Assembly (NCBI RefSeq): GCF_042658925.1
Contig: NZ_JBHSRF010000037.1
Span: 18,690-82,689, forward strand
DNA length: 64,000 nt
DNA from: Sphaerisporangium aureirubrum
GTDB taxonomy: Bacteria; Actinomycetota; Actinomycetes; Streptosporangiales; Streptosporangiaceae
Direction: 5' to 3'
Below are positions 8,330-17,107 of this stretch, piece by piece. Positions within the stretch are counted from its first letter, which is position 1. Each line of letters opens with the position of its first letter. Under the pieces are notes generated by a model. That model saw only the letters and a program-made list of their open reading frames with translations, did no database searches and was not told where the DNA came from. The translations under genes and the position numbers were made by a program.

Positions 8330-10351
8330 ATGACTGCTCCCCCCGTCGCGCCGCGGGTCCCGCACGTCCACTCCCTGCACGGGGTGGAGCGGGCCGATGA
8401 CTACCACTGGATGCGCGACGCGGAGGCGGTGCGCGGGCACCTGGTGGCCGAGCGGCGTCACTACGAGGCGCGGATGGCCCATACTGCGCACCTCCGGCAG
8501 GAGCTCGTCAGCGAAATGGCTGGCCGGACGCCGGAAGCTGAGCGGTCGGTCAGCTGGCGCCGTGGGGCTTTTGTCTACTACACCAGCACGGAATCCGGAA
8601 GAGAATACGGCGTGATTTGCCGTAACAAGAATGATAAATCCGCAGCGACGACGATATCCGTACTGGATCTCGACGCGCTGGCCGCCGCCACCGGCTACGT
8701 CGAGCTCGGTGTCAGCGAGGTCAGCCCCTGCGACCGCTACCTGGCCTATTCCGTCGACACCACCGGCGACGAGGTCTACGAGCTCCGCTTCCGCGACCTG
8801 GCCACCGGCGAGGACCTCCCCGCCCGGATACCCGGCACCTACTACACCGGCGCGTGGTCGGCCGACTCCGGCACGTTCTACTACACGGTCGTCGACCCGG
8901 TGTACCGCCCGTACGAGGTCCGCGCGCACATCCTGGCCACCGGCGAGGACGTCGCCGTCCTGCGCGAGGACGACCGGCGCTTCGAGCTCACCGTGCGCGC
9001 CGCCCGCTCCGGGCTGATCACCGTCACCTCCGCCAGCCGGGACACCACCGAGGTCTGGCTGGTGGACGGCACCGCCGCCCACTCCGTCGCGGGCCGCCGC
9101 CCCGGCCGCGAGTACCGCGCCGACCACGACGCGACCCACGGCCGCCTGGTCGTCGTCACCAACGACACCCACCCCGAGTTCCGGGTGGTCACCGCCTCCC
9201 TCACCCCGCCGGACGGCGGCGAAGCCCCCGTCGTCGGCGAGTGGACCCCCTTCGGCGAGCCCAGGCCGGGGGAGCGCGTCCACGCCGCCGACTGCTTCTC
9301 CCGGCACGTCGTGCTGACCCTGCGCCGCGACGGCGAGCCCCTGCTGCGGGTCGTCCCGCTGGACGGCGGGCGGCCGTACGAGGTGGGGCCCGGCACGCCC
9401 GCCGGGCGGATCGCCCAGGTGCGCAACGAGGTCTACGACACCGCCACGATCATCGTCGAGACCGGTTCCTACACCGAGCCCACCCGCTGGTCGGCCCTCG
9501 ACCTGGACACCGGTGAGCGCCTGCCGCTGAAGACCGCCGAGGTCCCCGGCCACGACCCCGCCCGCCACGTCAGCGAGCTGCACTGGGTCCCCGCCCGGGA
9601 CGGCACCCTGATCCCGGTGACCGTCGCCCGCCGCGCCGACGTCCCGCTGGACGGCACCGCCCCCTGCCTGCTGCACGGCTACGGCGCCTACGAGGCCACC
9701 GACGACCAGACCTTCGACACCGCCCTGTCGGTGCTGCTGGACCGCGGCGTCGTCTTCGCCGAGGCCCACATCCGCGGCGGCGGCCAGATGGGCCGCGACT
9801 GGTGGTTCCAGGGCCGCTACGCCGGGAAGCTCACCACCTTCCACGACTACATCGACGTCGCCGGCTGGCTCAAGGCGGGCCGCGTCTCCGGCGTCGCCAC
9901 CCGGGGCCGCTCCGCGGGCGGCCTCCTGCAGGCCGCCGTCTACACCATGCGCCCCGACCTGTGGTCCGCCGTCGTCGCCGAGGTCCCCTTCGTCGACGTC
10001 GTCACCACCATGCTCGACGACTCCATCCCGCTGACCGTCAACGAGTGGGAGGAATGGGGCGACCCCCGCCGCCGCGACGACTTCGACTGGCTCCTGTCCT
10101 ACTCCCCCTACGACAACATGCCCCCCGGCGACCGCCCCCCGCTCCTCGTCACCGGCGCCGTCCACGACCCCCGCGTCCTCGTCCACGAGCCCGCCAAATG
10201 GGTCGCCCGCCTCCGCGCCACCGCCGACACCGACGTCCTGTTCCGCGTGGAGGTCGACGAGGGCGCCCACAGCGGCCCCACCGGCCGCTACGCCCGCCAC
10301 GCCTACGAGGCCGAGATCCTCGCCTTCGTCCTCACCGCGCTGAACCCCTAG
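8330..10351 (+). CDS. S9 family peptidase, oligopeptidase B type
   Basis: A 673-residue cytosolic serine peptidase with an N-terminal beta-propeller and a C-terminal alpha/beta-hydrolase domain. The catalytic serine is S528 in GRSAGG; likely partners are D613 in GAVHDPR and H647 in EGAHSGPTGR. The opening (VHSLHGVERADDYHWMRD) and the LHGYGAYE oxyanion region are typical of oligopeptidase B, which cleaves short peptides after basic residues. Residues around 80-115 (about 8570-8680) are encoded by a less G+C-rich patch and the loop there (CRNKNDKSAATTI) looks atypical. The gene faces the lysine cluster, and its TAG shares a CTAG palindrome with the stop of the convergent BKACE gene. Confidence 0.93.
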   Translation: MTAPPVAPRVPHVHSLHGVERADDYHWMRDAEAVRGHLVAERRHYEARMAHTAHLRQELVSEMAGRTPEAERSVSWRRGAFVYYTSTESGREYGVICRNKNDKSAATTISVLDLDALAAATGYVELGVSEVSPCDRYLAYSVDTTGDEVYELRFRDLATGEDLPARIPGTYYTGAWSADSGTFYYTVVDPVYRPYEVRAHILATGEDVAVLREDDRRFELTVRAARSGLITVTSASRDTTEVWLVDGTAAHSVAGRRPGREYRADHDATHGRLVVVTNDTHPEFRVVTASLTPPDGGEAPVVGEWTPFGEPRPGERVHAADCFSRHVVLTLRRDGEPLLRVVPLDGGRPYEVGPGTPAGRIAQVRNEVYDTATIIVETGSYTEPTRWSALDLDTGERLPLKTAEVPGHDPARHVSELHWVPARDGTLIPVTVARRADVPLDGTAPCLLHGYGAYEATDDQTFDTALSVLLDRGVVFAEAHIRGGGQMGRDWWFQGRYAGKLTTFHDYIDVAGWLKAGRVSGVATRGRSAGGLLQAAVYTMRPDLWSAVVAEVPFVDVVTTMLDDSIPLTVNEWEEWGDPRRRDDFDWLLSYSPYDNMPPGDRPPLLVTGAVHDPRVLVHEPAKWVARLRATADTDVLFRVEVDEGAHSGPTGRYARHAYEAEILAFVLTALNP

Positions 10352-11178
10352 CCGGCGGCGGGCAGCCCGAGGAAGGCGCGGGCCGCGACGGCGTCCATCG
10401 GGGGGCGCTGCGCGAGCGTGGCGGCGTGCGCGGCGCGTTCCACCAGTTCCGCGTTGTCCCGGACGGGACGGCCCTTGGCGTAGGTGACGGTGTCCTCCAT
10501 GCCGACGCGCAGGTGGCCGCCGGCGGCGAGGGTGGCGAACAGGACGGGCAGGGTGGCGCGGCCGATGCCGGTGGCGGACCAGGTGGCGCCGGAGGGGAGG
10601 GCCGCCACGGCGGTGGCCAGGGTGGCGAGGTCGCCGGGGAAGCCGCCGGGGACGCCCATCACCAGGTCGCAGTGGACGCGGCCCCCGTAGGGGGCGCCGT
10701 GCAGGTCCAGTAAGCGGTGCAGGGCCGCGACGTGGCCGAGGTCGAACAGCTCGAACTCCGGGACCACGCCGCAGCGCTGGGTCGCCTGGTACAGCTCGGA
10801 CACGAACGGCCACGGGTTCAGGAAGACGTCGTCGCCGAAGTTGACCGTCCCGCAGGTCAGGGAGCAGGAGTCCGGGCCCGCCTCCAGTACCCGCAGCCGG
10901 TCGGCGTAGGAGTCGCTCACCGAGCCGCCGGTGGACAGCTGCACGACCAGCGACGTCTCCGCCCGCAGCGCGGCCACGGTCTCCTTCAGCCGCCGGAGGT
11001 CCAGCGTGGGGCGTGCCTCGGCGTCCCGGACGTGCACGTGGACGACGGCGGCGCCGGCGCTCTCGCAGGACGTGGCGCAGGCGACCAGCTCGTCCAGGGT
11101 GACCGGAAGGCCGGGCGCCACCGCCTTGTCCACCTCGGCCCCGGTCGGGGCCACCGTGATCAGCGTCGACGTCGTCAT
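10348..11178 (-). CDS. kce: Beta-keto acid cleavage enzyme (BKACE), probable 3-keto-5-aminohexanoate cleavage enzyme
   Basis: A 276-residue TIM-barrel enzyme of the BKACE (DUF849) family. The zinc-binding VHVHVRD motif is near residues 50-56, and LSTGG, GTVNFGDDVFLNPW and ELFDLGH are family signatures. The founding member condenses 5-amino-3-oxohexanoate with acetyl-CoA to give acetoacetate and 3-aminobutyryl-CoA in lysine fermentation. Divergent pairing with kdd and kamDE here makes that reaction the best assignment rather than another BKACE activity. The start is ATG 11178; it has no clear ribosome-binding site and may be leaderless. A longer start (11208) is less likely. Confidence 0.85.
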   Translation of the reverse strand: MTTSTLITVAPTGAEVDKAVAPGLPVTLDELVACATSCESAGAAVVHVHVRDAEARPTLDLRRLKETVAALRAETSLVVQLSTGGSVSDSYADRLRVLEAGPDSCSLTCGTVNFGDDVFLNPWPFVSELYQATQRCGVVPEFELFDLGHVAALHRLLDLHGAPYGGRVHCDLVMGVPGGFPGDLATLATAVAALPSGATWSATGIGRATLPVLFATLAAGGHLRVGMEDTVTYAKGRPVRDNAELVERAAHAATLAQRPPMDAVAARAFLGLPAAG

Positions 11179-11223
11179 GGCCGAGATATTGCCCGTCCGA
11201 CGACACATGGGACAAGATGGTCG

Positions 11224-11241
11224 CCTGATTGACCAGTCAGG
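11224..11241. promoter_or_regulatory. Candidate operator between divergent lysine-degradation genes
   Basis: CCTGATTGACCAGTCAGG is an imperfect palindrome (7 of 9 base pairs match) centred between the BKACE start and the kdd transcription unit. The core TGACCAGTCA resembles sites used by TetR-type repressors. It overlaps the TTGACC hexamer proposed as the -35 of the kdd promoter, so a bound repressor could control both directions. No regulator gene is adjacent. Confidence 0.45.
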
Positions 11242-11258
11242 AAAACAACACGTAAGGA
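11229..11258 (+). promoter_or_regulatory. Candidate kdd-kamDE promoter
   Basis: TTGACC (11229-11234) and TAAGGA (11253-11258) are spaced by 18 bp. The first hexamer lies inside the palindrome at 11224-11241. The second matches the -10 consensus only partly, so this is a weak call. Confidence 0.3.
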
Positions 11259-11267
11259 TGGTGAACG

Positions 11268-11354
11268 ATGCGAAAGTCGACTTTCCGCGCAGAGGGCGGC
11301 TGGACCTCGTTCACCGCGGAGACCGTACACCCCGCCTCACCTGCCGTTTCATGA
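11268..11354 (+). CDS. Possible 28-residue leader peptide translationally coupled to kdd
   Basis: A short frame starts at ATG 11268 with AAGGA about 9 bp upstream and ends in TGA at 11352-11354. Its stop overlaps the proposed kdd ATG at 11351 as ATGA, the same coupling used throughout this cluster. The peptide begins MRKSTFRAEGG and has no lysine run or other recognisable attenuator feature. It could instead be chance, with kdd starting further upstream at ATG 11258, which is in the kdd frame. Confidence 0.35.
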   Translation: MRKSTFRAEGGWTSFTAETVHPASPAVS

Positions 11355-12466
11355 CGGTGGCGCCGAACGGCGGGCGTCCCGCGTCACCCGTGGGGCTGCA
11401 CCGCGTGGTCGAGCCGCCCGGCGTGCTGCCCCAGGCCGCGCACCGCCTGGACCCGTCCCCGGCCCTGTGGCCGGGCGAGGCCCGGGTGCGGGTGGAACGG
11501 CTGAACCTCGACGCCGCCTCCTTCCGCCAGCTGCGCCAGGCGCATGACGGCGACGGCGACGCCGTCCGCGCCGCGGTGCTGCGCACCATCGCCGAACGCG
11601 GCAAGATGCACAACCCGGTCACCGGCTCCGGCGGCATGCTGGTCGGCGTCGTCGACGAGGTCACGCCGGGCTCGCCGCTCGGCCTGCGCCCCGGCGACCG
11701 CGTCGCCACCCTGGTCTCCCTCACCCTGACCCCGCTCGCCGTCACCGACGGGCTGGCCCGCTGGGACGGCCGCTCCGAGCAGGTGCCCGCCGACGGGCAC
11801 GCCATCCTGTTCGCCCGCTCCGTCGCCGCCGTGCTGCCGCCCGACCTGCCGGTGCCGCTGGCCCTGGCCGTGATGGACGTGTGCGGCGCCCCGGCGCTCA
11901 CCCGCCGCGTCGTGCGCGGCCACGGCGCGCAGGGACCGTGGGCCGGCGGGTTCGTCCCCTGGAACGGCGGCTCCACCGTCCGGCCGGTCGTCGCCGTGCT
12001 CGGCGCGGCGGGCAAGAGCGGCTCGCTGTCGCTGGCCGCCGCCCGGGTCGCCGGCGGCGCCCACCTCATCGGGGTGGTCCCGGACGCCGCCGAGGCCGCG
12101 TCGCTGACCGAGGCGGGGCTGGCCGACGCGGTCGTGGTGGCCGACGCACGCGACCCCGTGGCGCTCGCCGACGCCGTGCGCCGGTCGGGCGGCCCGGCCG
12201 ACGTCACCGTGGTCTGCGTGGACGTGCCCGGCTGCGAGGGCGGTGCGATCCTGTCGACCCGCGAGGGCGGCACCGTGGTGTTCTTCTCCATGGCCACCTC
12301 GTTCAGCGCCGCCGCGCTCGGCGCCGAGGGCCTGGCCGCCGACGTCACCATGCTGGTCGGCAACGGCTACGTGCCCGGCCACGCCGAGCTGGCCCTGGAC
12401 CTGCTGCGCACCACCCCCGGCGTGCGCAGGCTGTTCGAGCGGCGCCTGAACGAGGAGGCGCGGTGA
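11351..12466 (+). CDS. kdd: L-erythro-3,5-diaminohexanoate dehydrogenase
   Basis: A 371-residue NAD-dependent dehydrogenase that oxidises 3,5-diaminohexanoate to 5-amino-3-oxohexanoate. The N-terminal GLHRVVEPPGVLPQAAHRLD is the conserved opening of this family, followed by KMHNPVTGSGGML. The Rossmann nucleotide-binding region is VVAVLGAAGKSGSLSLAAAR (about residues 218-237). It is followed by kamD with a GTGA overlap. The start at 11351 is inferred from the ATGA junction with a preceding mini-frame; an in-frame ATG at 11258 would add 31 residues that look unlike the family. Confidence 0.9.
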   Translation: MTVAPNGGRPASPVGLHRVVEPPGVLPQAAHRLDPSPALWPGEARVRVERLNLDAASFRQLRQAHDGDGDAVRAAVLRTIAERGKMHNPVTGSGGMLVGVVDEVTPGSPLGLRPGDRVATLVSLTLTPLAVTDGLARWDGRSEQVPADGHAILFARSVAAVLPPDLPVPLALAVMDVCGAPALTRRVVRGHGAQGPWAGGFVPWNGGSTVRPVVAVLGAAGKSGSLSLAAARVAGGAHLIGVVPDAAEAASLTEAGLADAVVVADARDPVALADAVRRSGGPADVTVVCVDVPGCEGGAILSTREGGTVVFFSMATSFSAAALGAEGLAADVTMLVGNGYVPGHAELALDLLRTTPGVRRLFERRLNEEAR

Positions 12467-14004
12467 AGCTGGGGCTCGACCCCGCCGTCGTCGCCAGGGC
12501 CCGCGCGCTGGCCGCGCGGGCCGCCGAGCCGGTCATCGAGCTGGCGCGCACCCACACCACCGTGTCGGTCGAGCGCGCCGTGCTGCGCCTCGCCGGGGTC
12601 GCCGGCGCCGACGCCGACGGCACGCCGTGGGTCAACCGCGTCACCGACGCCGTGCGCGAGCAGACCGGCCTGGAACACGGCGTCGCCCTGCCCGTCTTCC
12701 ACGCGCTCGCCGCGCAGGGGCTCCGCCTGGACGACCCGATGTCCCTGGCCGCCGCGCGCTTCACCGTGCCCACCGGGACGGACGCCGCACGGGCCAGGGA
12801 GCTGTCCCGGGCGGCGGTGGCGCGCGGCGTCGCCAGGATCGACGGCAACCGGGCCGAACGCGACCGGCTCATCGCCAAGCACGGCGACCCGGAGCCGCCG
12901 TGGATCTACCTCATCGTCGCGACCGGGGACATCCACGAGGACATCCCGCAGGCGCAGGCCGCCGCCCGCGAGGGCGCCGACGTCATCGCGGTCATCAGGT
13001 CCACCGGGCAGTCGCTGCTCGACTACGTGCCCGAGGGCGCCACCCGCCAGGGGTACGCCGGGACGTACGCCACGCAGGAGAACTTCCGGCTGATGCGGGC
13101 CGCGCTGGACGACGTCTCGGCCGAGCTCGGCAGGTACGTGCGGCTGACCAACTACGCCAGCGGCCTGTGCATGCCGGAGATCGCCGTGCTGGCCGGCCTG
13201 GAACGGCTCGACATGATGCTCAACGACTGCATGTACGGCATCGTGTTCCGCGACATCAACCCGGTGCGCACGTTCGTCGACCAGCGCTTCTCCCGGCAGG
13301 TGCACGCCCGCGCGGGCATCGTCATCAACACCGGCGAGGACAACTACCTCACCACCGCCGACGCCGTGGACGCCGCGCACACCGTGGTCGCCTCGCAGCT
13401 GCTCAACGAGCGGTTCGGCCACGAGGCGGGGCTGGCGGACCACCAGCTCGGCCTGGGGCACGCGTTCGAGATCGACCCGCTGGTCCCCGACTCGTTCCGG
13501 CTGGAGCTGGCGCACGCCCAGCTGATCCGCGAGCTGTTCCCCGCCGCGCCGCTGAAGTACATGCCGCCGACCAAGCACATGACCGGCAACATCTTCGCCG
13601 GGTACCTGCTGGACGCCTTCTTCAACCTCGCCGGGGTCCTCACCGGGCAGTCCATCCTGCTCGTCGGCATGATGACCGAGGGCATCCACACGCCGTGGCT
13701 GTCCGACCGCGACCTCGCCCTGGAGAACGTCCGCTACGTGCGCCGGGCCGTGGGCGCGCTGCACGAGGACTTCGCGCCCGCCCCCGGCGGGTTCGTCGCC
13801 GAGCGTGCCCGCACCGTGCTGTCGGAGACCGTCGACCTGCTGGAACGCGTCTGCGACCGCTCCCTGCTCACCGCCATCGCCGAGGGCACCTTCGGCGTCA
13901 CCCGCCGCCCGCCGGACCGCGGCAAGGGGCTGGACGGGGTCGTCCGCCGGGCCGAGGGCTACCACAACCCCGTGGCCGGGCTTCTCACCGAGGAGACGTC
14001 ATGA
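12463..14004 (+). CDS. kamD: Lysine 5,6-aminomutase, alpha (large, catalytic) subunit
   Basis: A 513-residue PLP- and adenosylcobalamin-dependent mutase subunit. It moves the terminal amino group of D-lysine or L-beta-lysine to the adjacent carbon. Conserved segments include PPWIYLIVATGDIHEDIPQAQAAAREGADVI, IRSTGQSLLDYVPEGAT, and KYMPPTKHMTGNIF. The length is normal for the family. GTG 12463 overlaps the kdd stop (GTGA) and follows a GAGGAGG site at 12452-12458. It functions as a heterodimer with KamE encoded immediately downstream. Confidence 0.95.
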   Translation: MKLGLDPAVVARARALAARAAEPVIELARTHTTVSVERAVLRLAGVAGADADGTPWVNRVTDAVREQTGLEHGVALPVFHALAAQGLRLDDPMSLAAARFTVPTGTDAARARELSRAAVARGVARIDGNRAERDRLIAKHGDPEPPWIYLIVATGDIHEDIPQAQAAAREGADVIAVIRSTGQSLLDYVPEGATRQGYAGTYATQENFRLMRAALDDVSAELGRYVRLTNYASGLCMPEIAVLAGLERLDMMLNDCMYGIVFRDINPVRTFVDQRFSRQVHARAGIVINTGEDNYLTTADAVDAAHTVVASQLLNERFGHEAGLADHQLGLGHAFEIDPLVPDSFRLELAHAQLIRELFPAAPLKYMPPTKHMTGNIFAGYLLDAFFNLAGVLTGQSILLVGMMTEGIHTPWLSDRDLALENVRYVRRAVGALHEDFAPAPGGFVAERARTVLSETVDLLERVCDRSLLTAIAEGTFGVTRRPPDRGKGLDGVVRRAEGYHNPVAGLLTEETS

Positions 14005-14807
14005 CGGCACCGCTGCCGGGCGGCGTGGCCGGGAAGGAGACCGTCCAGCAGATCATCCGGCCGTACGGCGACACCACCGGCGACGGCATGGTGCAGATGT
14101 CCTTCACGCTCCCGGTGCCGCACGGCCCGCGCGCCGAGGCGGCGGCGCTGCAGCTCGCCGGGCGCATGGGCCTGGAACCGGCCAGCGTGGTGCACGCCAA
14201 GGCGATGGGCCCGGCGTTCACCTTCTTCATCGTGTACGGCCGGGTGCGCCACCTCATCGACTACGCCGGCATCGACGTGCCCGAGGGCCGCGAGTACCCG
14301 CTGCTGACCCCGAGCCAGGTGAACCAGGCCATCCGGACGGTGCTGGGGCGCAGGCTGGTGGTGGTCGGCGCCTGCATCGGCACCGACGCGCACACCGTCG
14401 GCATCGACGCCATCCTCAACGTCAAGGGGTTCGCGGGGGAGAAGGGCCTGGAGTACTACCGCGAGATGGACGTGCACAACCTCGGCGCCCAGGTGGAGGT
14501 CGAGGCGCTGGCCGGGCACGCCAAGGCGGTGAACGCAGACGTCGTGCTGGTCTCGCAGGTCGTCACGCAGCGGTCCGCGCACATCCACAACACCAAGCAG
14601 ATGGCCGCCGCGTTCGCCGAGGCGTATCCCACCGCCGTCGGCGGCGGCCTCGGCCGTCCCCTGCTGGTGGCGGGCGGGCCGCGCTTCGACACCGTGACAC
14701 CGGCGGACCTCGGCGTGGACCGGATATTCGGCAAGGGCACCACGCCCGCCGAGGTCGCCGCGTACCTGGTGCACGCCCTGATCCCGCGCTGGCGGCCGGA
14801 CGCCTGA
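14001..14807 (+). CDS. kamE: Lysine 5,6-aminomutase, beta (cobalamin-binding) subunit
   Basis: A 268-residue Rossmann-fold cobalamin-binding subunit. The base-off B12 motif DAHTVGID is present with the axial histidine at H131. K142 in NVKGFAGEKG corresponds to the lysine that holds PLP as an internal aldimine in the clostridial enzyme. ATG 14001 overlaps the kamD stop (ATGA). With kdd and the BKACE gene it covers beta-lysine to acetoacetate plus 3-aminobutyryl-CoA. The lysine 2,3-aminomutase (kamA) and 3-aminobutyryl-CoA ammonia-lyase (kal) are not in this window. Confidence 0.95.
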   Translation: MTAPLPGGVAGKETVQQIIRPYGDTTGDGMVQMSFTLPVPHGPRAEAAALQLAGRMGLEPASVVHAKAMGPAFTFFIVYGRVRHLIDYAGIDVPEGREYPLLTPSQVNQAIRTVLGRRLVVVGACIGTDAHTVGIDAILNVKGFAGEKGLEYYREMDVHNLGAQVEVEALAGHAKAVNADVVLVSQVVTQRSAHIHNTKQMAAAFAEAYPTAVGGGLGRPLLVAGGPRFDTVTPADLGVDRIFGKGTTPAEVAAYLVHALIPRWRPDA

Positions 14808-14851
14808 CGCGGCGCGGCCCGGCTTACGGTCCGACCGAATCCCTTACCGGC

Positions 14852-15484
14852 TCACCCGGTGATCTCGATGCGCCGCATCCGGTTGATCTCGGCCGCCTGG
14901 GTGACCGAGATGTCGGAGGCCAGCTCCATGGCGATGGTGTGGGAGCCCTTCTCCAGCTCGCCGGCCGCCATGGTGATGGCGCCCATGTGGTGGGCGGTCA
15001 TGAGCTTGACGTAGAGGCGGTCGAAGTCCGCCCCGGTGGCCGCCCGCAGCTGCGCCATCTGCTCGGGCGTCGCCATGCCCGGCATGCCGTCGTGCGCCGC
15101 GTGGTGGTCCGGCACGCGCTGCTCCTGCTGCCGCAGCCACCGGATCATCGCGTTGATCTCGGGCCCCTGGACGTCGGCGATGCGCGCCGCGAGCCGCTTC
15201 ACCGCGTCCGAGGACGCCCGGGTCGGCGCGGCGGCGCTCATGTCCAGCGCCTGCCGGTGGTGGACGATCATGTCCTGGATGAATCGTATGTCCGCCGCGT
15301 TCGCGGTGGGGCTGGGCACCGCGGTGACTGCCTCGTCCGGGCTCAGCGTCCTGGCCTGCTCCCCGGGCCTGCCTGGGGCGATGACCGGGGCGGTGGAGGT
15401 CGCCTGCGGAGTCTCGGGAGCACTGGCGCAACCTGCGAGGGTGAGCGTGGCCGTACCGATGACGATGACGAGCGCTGCGCGCAC
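14852..15484 (-). CDS. DUF305 lipoprotein, probable copper-associated
   Basis: A 210-residue exported protein. The N-terminus is a lipoprotein signal with lipobox LAGC (cysteine near residue 19), followed by a Pro/Thr/Ala linker and a DUF305 domain. His/Met pairs characteristic of the family are visible: DMIVHHRQALDMS, HHAAHDGMPGM and KLMTAHHMGAITMA. DUF305 proteins are four-helix, ferritin-like folds often found with copper-handling genes; a metal role here is inference. The start is GTG 15484, preceded by GGAGG. It is divergent from the LVIVD gene, sharing an upstream region of about 180 bp. Confidence 0.9.
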   Translation of the reverse strand: MRAALVIVIGTATLTLAGCASAPETPQATSTAPVIAPGRPGEQARTLSPDEAVTAVPSPTANAADIRFIQDMIVHHRQALDMSAAAPTRASSDAVKRLAARIADVQGPEINAMIRWLRQQEQRVPDHHAAHDGMPGMATPEQMAQLRAATGADFDRLYVKLMTAHHMGAITMAAGELEKGSHTIAMELASDISVTQAAEINRMRRIEITG

Positions 15485-15666
15485 CCGGCCTCCTTCAAGA
15501 TCTCTTGCTGTGCGGGTGCACCCTAACTGATGGGCTGTATGTCGGTGAACCTGTCATGTCGGAACGTTTTGCTGACAAAGTGCACTATGGCTAACAGTTT
15601 CGGTTTGGGAGAAAATCTGCCCAGCTATGTTCTCCTGTGGCGCTTAGTACCAAGGAGGGTACCTGA

Positions 15667-17082
15667 GTGTTGTCCATCCCCCCCAGAGTCGGCCGTCTTG
15701 GCCGCCTCCTCATCCTGGTGGGTTCGGCGGCGGCCCTCGTGCTGTCGACGGCCCCGGCCCAGGCAGCGGACATACCGGGCACCGATCAAATCGTGATGAG
15801 CCCGAACGTCGAGCACGTGGCCAACATCCCCAAGCCCGCGAGCATCGCGGCCACCATCAACACCGACATCGCCTTCCAGGGCGACTACGCCTATGTCGGC
15901 AACTACGGCGGCTTCTCCATCTACGACATCAAGAACCCCAAGCGGGCGAAGGTCGTCAGCTCTGTCGTCTGCCCTGGCTCGCAGATGGACATCTCGGTGT
16001 ACGGCAACCTGCTGTTCGCCTCGGTGGACTCCTCCCGCAACAACGACTCCTGCAGCAGCGCGGCCCAGCCCGCGTCGGTGAAGGAATCGTGGGAGGGCAT
16101 CCGCATCTTCGACGTGAGCGACAAGGCCAACCCGCGCTACGTCAAGTCGGTCGAGACGAACTGCGGTTCGCACACCCACACGCTGCTGCCCGACAAGCGG
16201 CGCGGCAACGTGTACCTGTACGTCTCGTCGTACCTCCCGCAGGCGGCCTTCCCGGACTGCCTGCCGCCGCACGACAAGATCTCGATCGTCAAGGTGCCGC
16301 TGCGCGACCCGGCGTCCGCCGCCGTCGTGGCCACCCCGGTCGTGTTCCCCGACGGCGGTAACGAGACCCAGCCCGGCCTGCTGGTCCCGACCTCCGGCTG
16401 CCACGACATCACCGTGTACCCGGAGCGGAACATGGCCGCCGGCGCCTGCATGGGCGACGGCGTCCTGTTCGACATCCGCAACCCCGAGAACCCGGTGGTG
16501 ACCGCGCGGGTCACCGACCCGAACTTCGCGTTCTGGCACTCCGCCACGTTCAGCAACGACGGCAAGAAGGTCATCTTCACCGACGAGCTGGGCGGCGGCG
16601 GCGCGGCGACGTGCAACGAGACCGTGGGTCCCAACCGCGGCGCCGACGCCATCTACGACATCTCCCGCGGGACGTTCGTCTTCAAGTCCTACTTCAAGAT
16701 CCCGCGCTACCAGGCCGACACCGAGAACTGTGTCGCCCACAACGGCTCGCTCATCCCCGTCCAGGGCCGCGACATGATGGTCCAGGCGTGGTACCAGGGC
16801 GGCGCCTCCATCTGGGACTTCACCGACGCCACCCGTCCGAAGGAGATCGGCTACTTCGAGCGCGGCCCCGCCGCCGAGGGCAGCGGCGGCTTCTGGTCCG
16901 CCTACTACTACAACGGCTACATCTACGCGAGCGACTTCAACCGCGGCTTCGACGTCATCAAGATCAACGACCGCCGCACCGACTCCGCCAAGAAGGTCAA
17001 GTACGACCGCCTCAACACCCAGACCCAGGCTTCCTACCGCGAACGCGGCCACGGTCACTGGTTCTGGTTCGACGAGGACTGA
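15667..17082 (+). CDS. Secreted LVIVD-repeat (beta-propeller-like) protein
   Basis: A 471-residue exported protein. A Sec signal peptide occupies residues 1-33 with an AQA cleavage site. The mature part contains repeated blade-like units of the LVIVD type: YAYVGNYGGFSIYDIKNPKRAK, GIRIFDVSDKANPRYV, VLFDIRNPENPV and ASIWDFTDATRPKEI. Several cysteines suggest disulfides outside the cell. Such proteins are predicted propellers with no known enzymatic role. GTG 15667 follows AAGGAGGG at 15652-15659. A strong terminator lies 25 bp after the stop, so the gene is probably monocistronic. Confidence 0.85.
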   Translation: MLSIPPRVGRLGRLLILVGSAAALVLSTAPAQAADIPGTDQIVMSPNVEHVANIPKPASIAATINTDIAFQGDYAYVGNYGGFSIYDIKNPKRAKVVSSVVCPGSQMDISVYGNLLFASVDSSRNNDSCSSAAQPASVKESWEGIRIFDVSDKANPRYVKSVETNCGSHTHTLLPDKRRGNVYLYVSSYLPQAAFPDCLPPHDKISIVKVPLRDPASAAVVATPVVFPDGGNETQPGLLVPTSGCHDITVYPERNMAAGACMGDGVLFDIRNPENPVVTARVTDPNFAFWHSATFSNDGKKVIFTDELGGGGAATCNETVGPNRGADAIYDISRGTFVFKSYFKIPRYQADTENCVAHNGSLIPVQGRDMMVQAWYQGGASIWDFTDATRPKEIGYFERGPAAEGSGGFWSAYYYNGYIYASDFNRGFDVIKINDRRTDSAKKVKYDRLNTQTQASYRERGHGHWFWFDED

Positions 17083-17107
17083 TCCACCCCGCCTCCCGGC
17101 GGGAATG

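Noticed and set aside
8276..11215. A 979-codon open frame on the minus strand opposite oligopeptidase B and through the BKACE gene
   Set aside because: High-G+C DNA leaves long stop-free antisense frames. This one is Gly/Val/Asp-rich low-complexity sequence without any family motif, whereas the opposite strand encodes complete enzymes.
12367..13965. Minus-strand frame opposite kamD
   Set aside because: No domain signature; kamD on the other strand is full length and conserved throughout.
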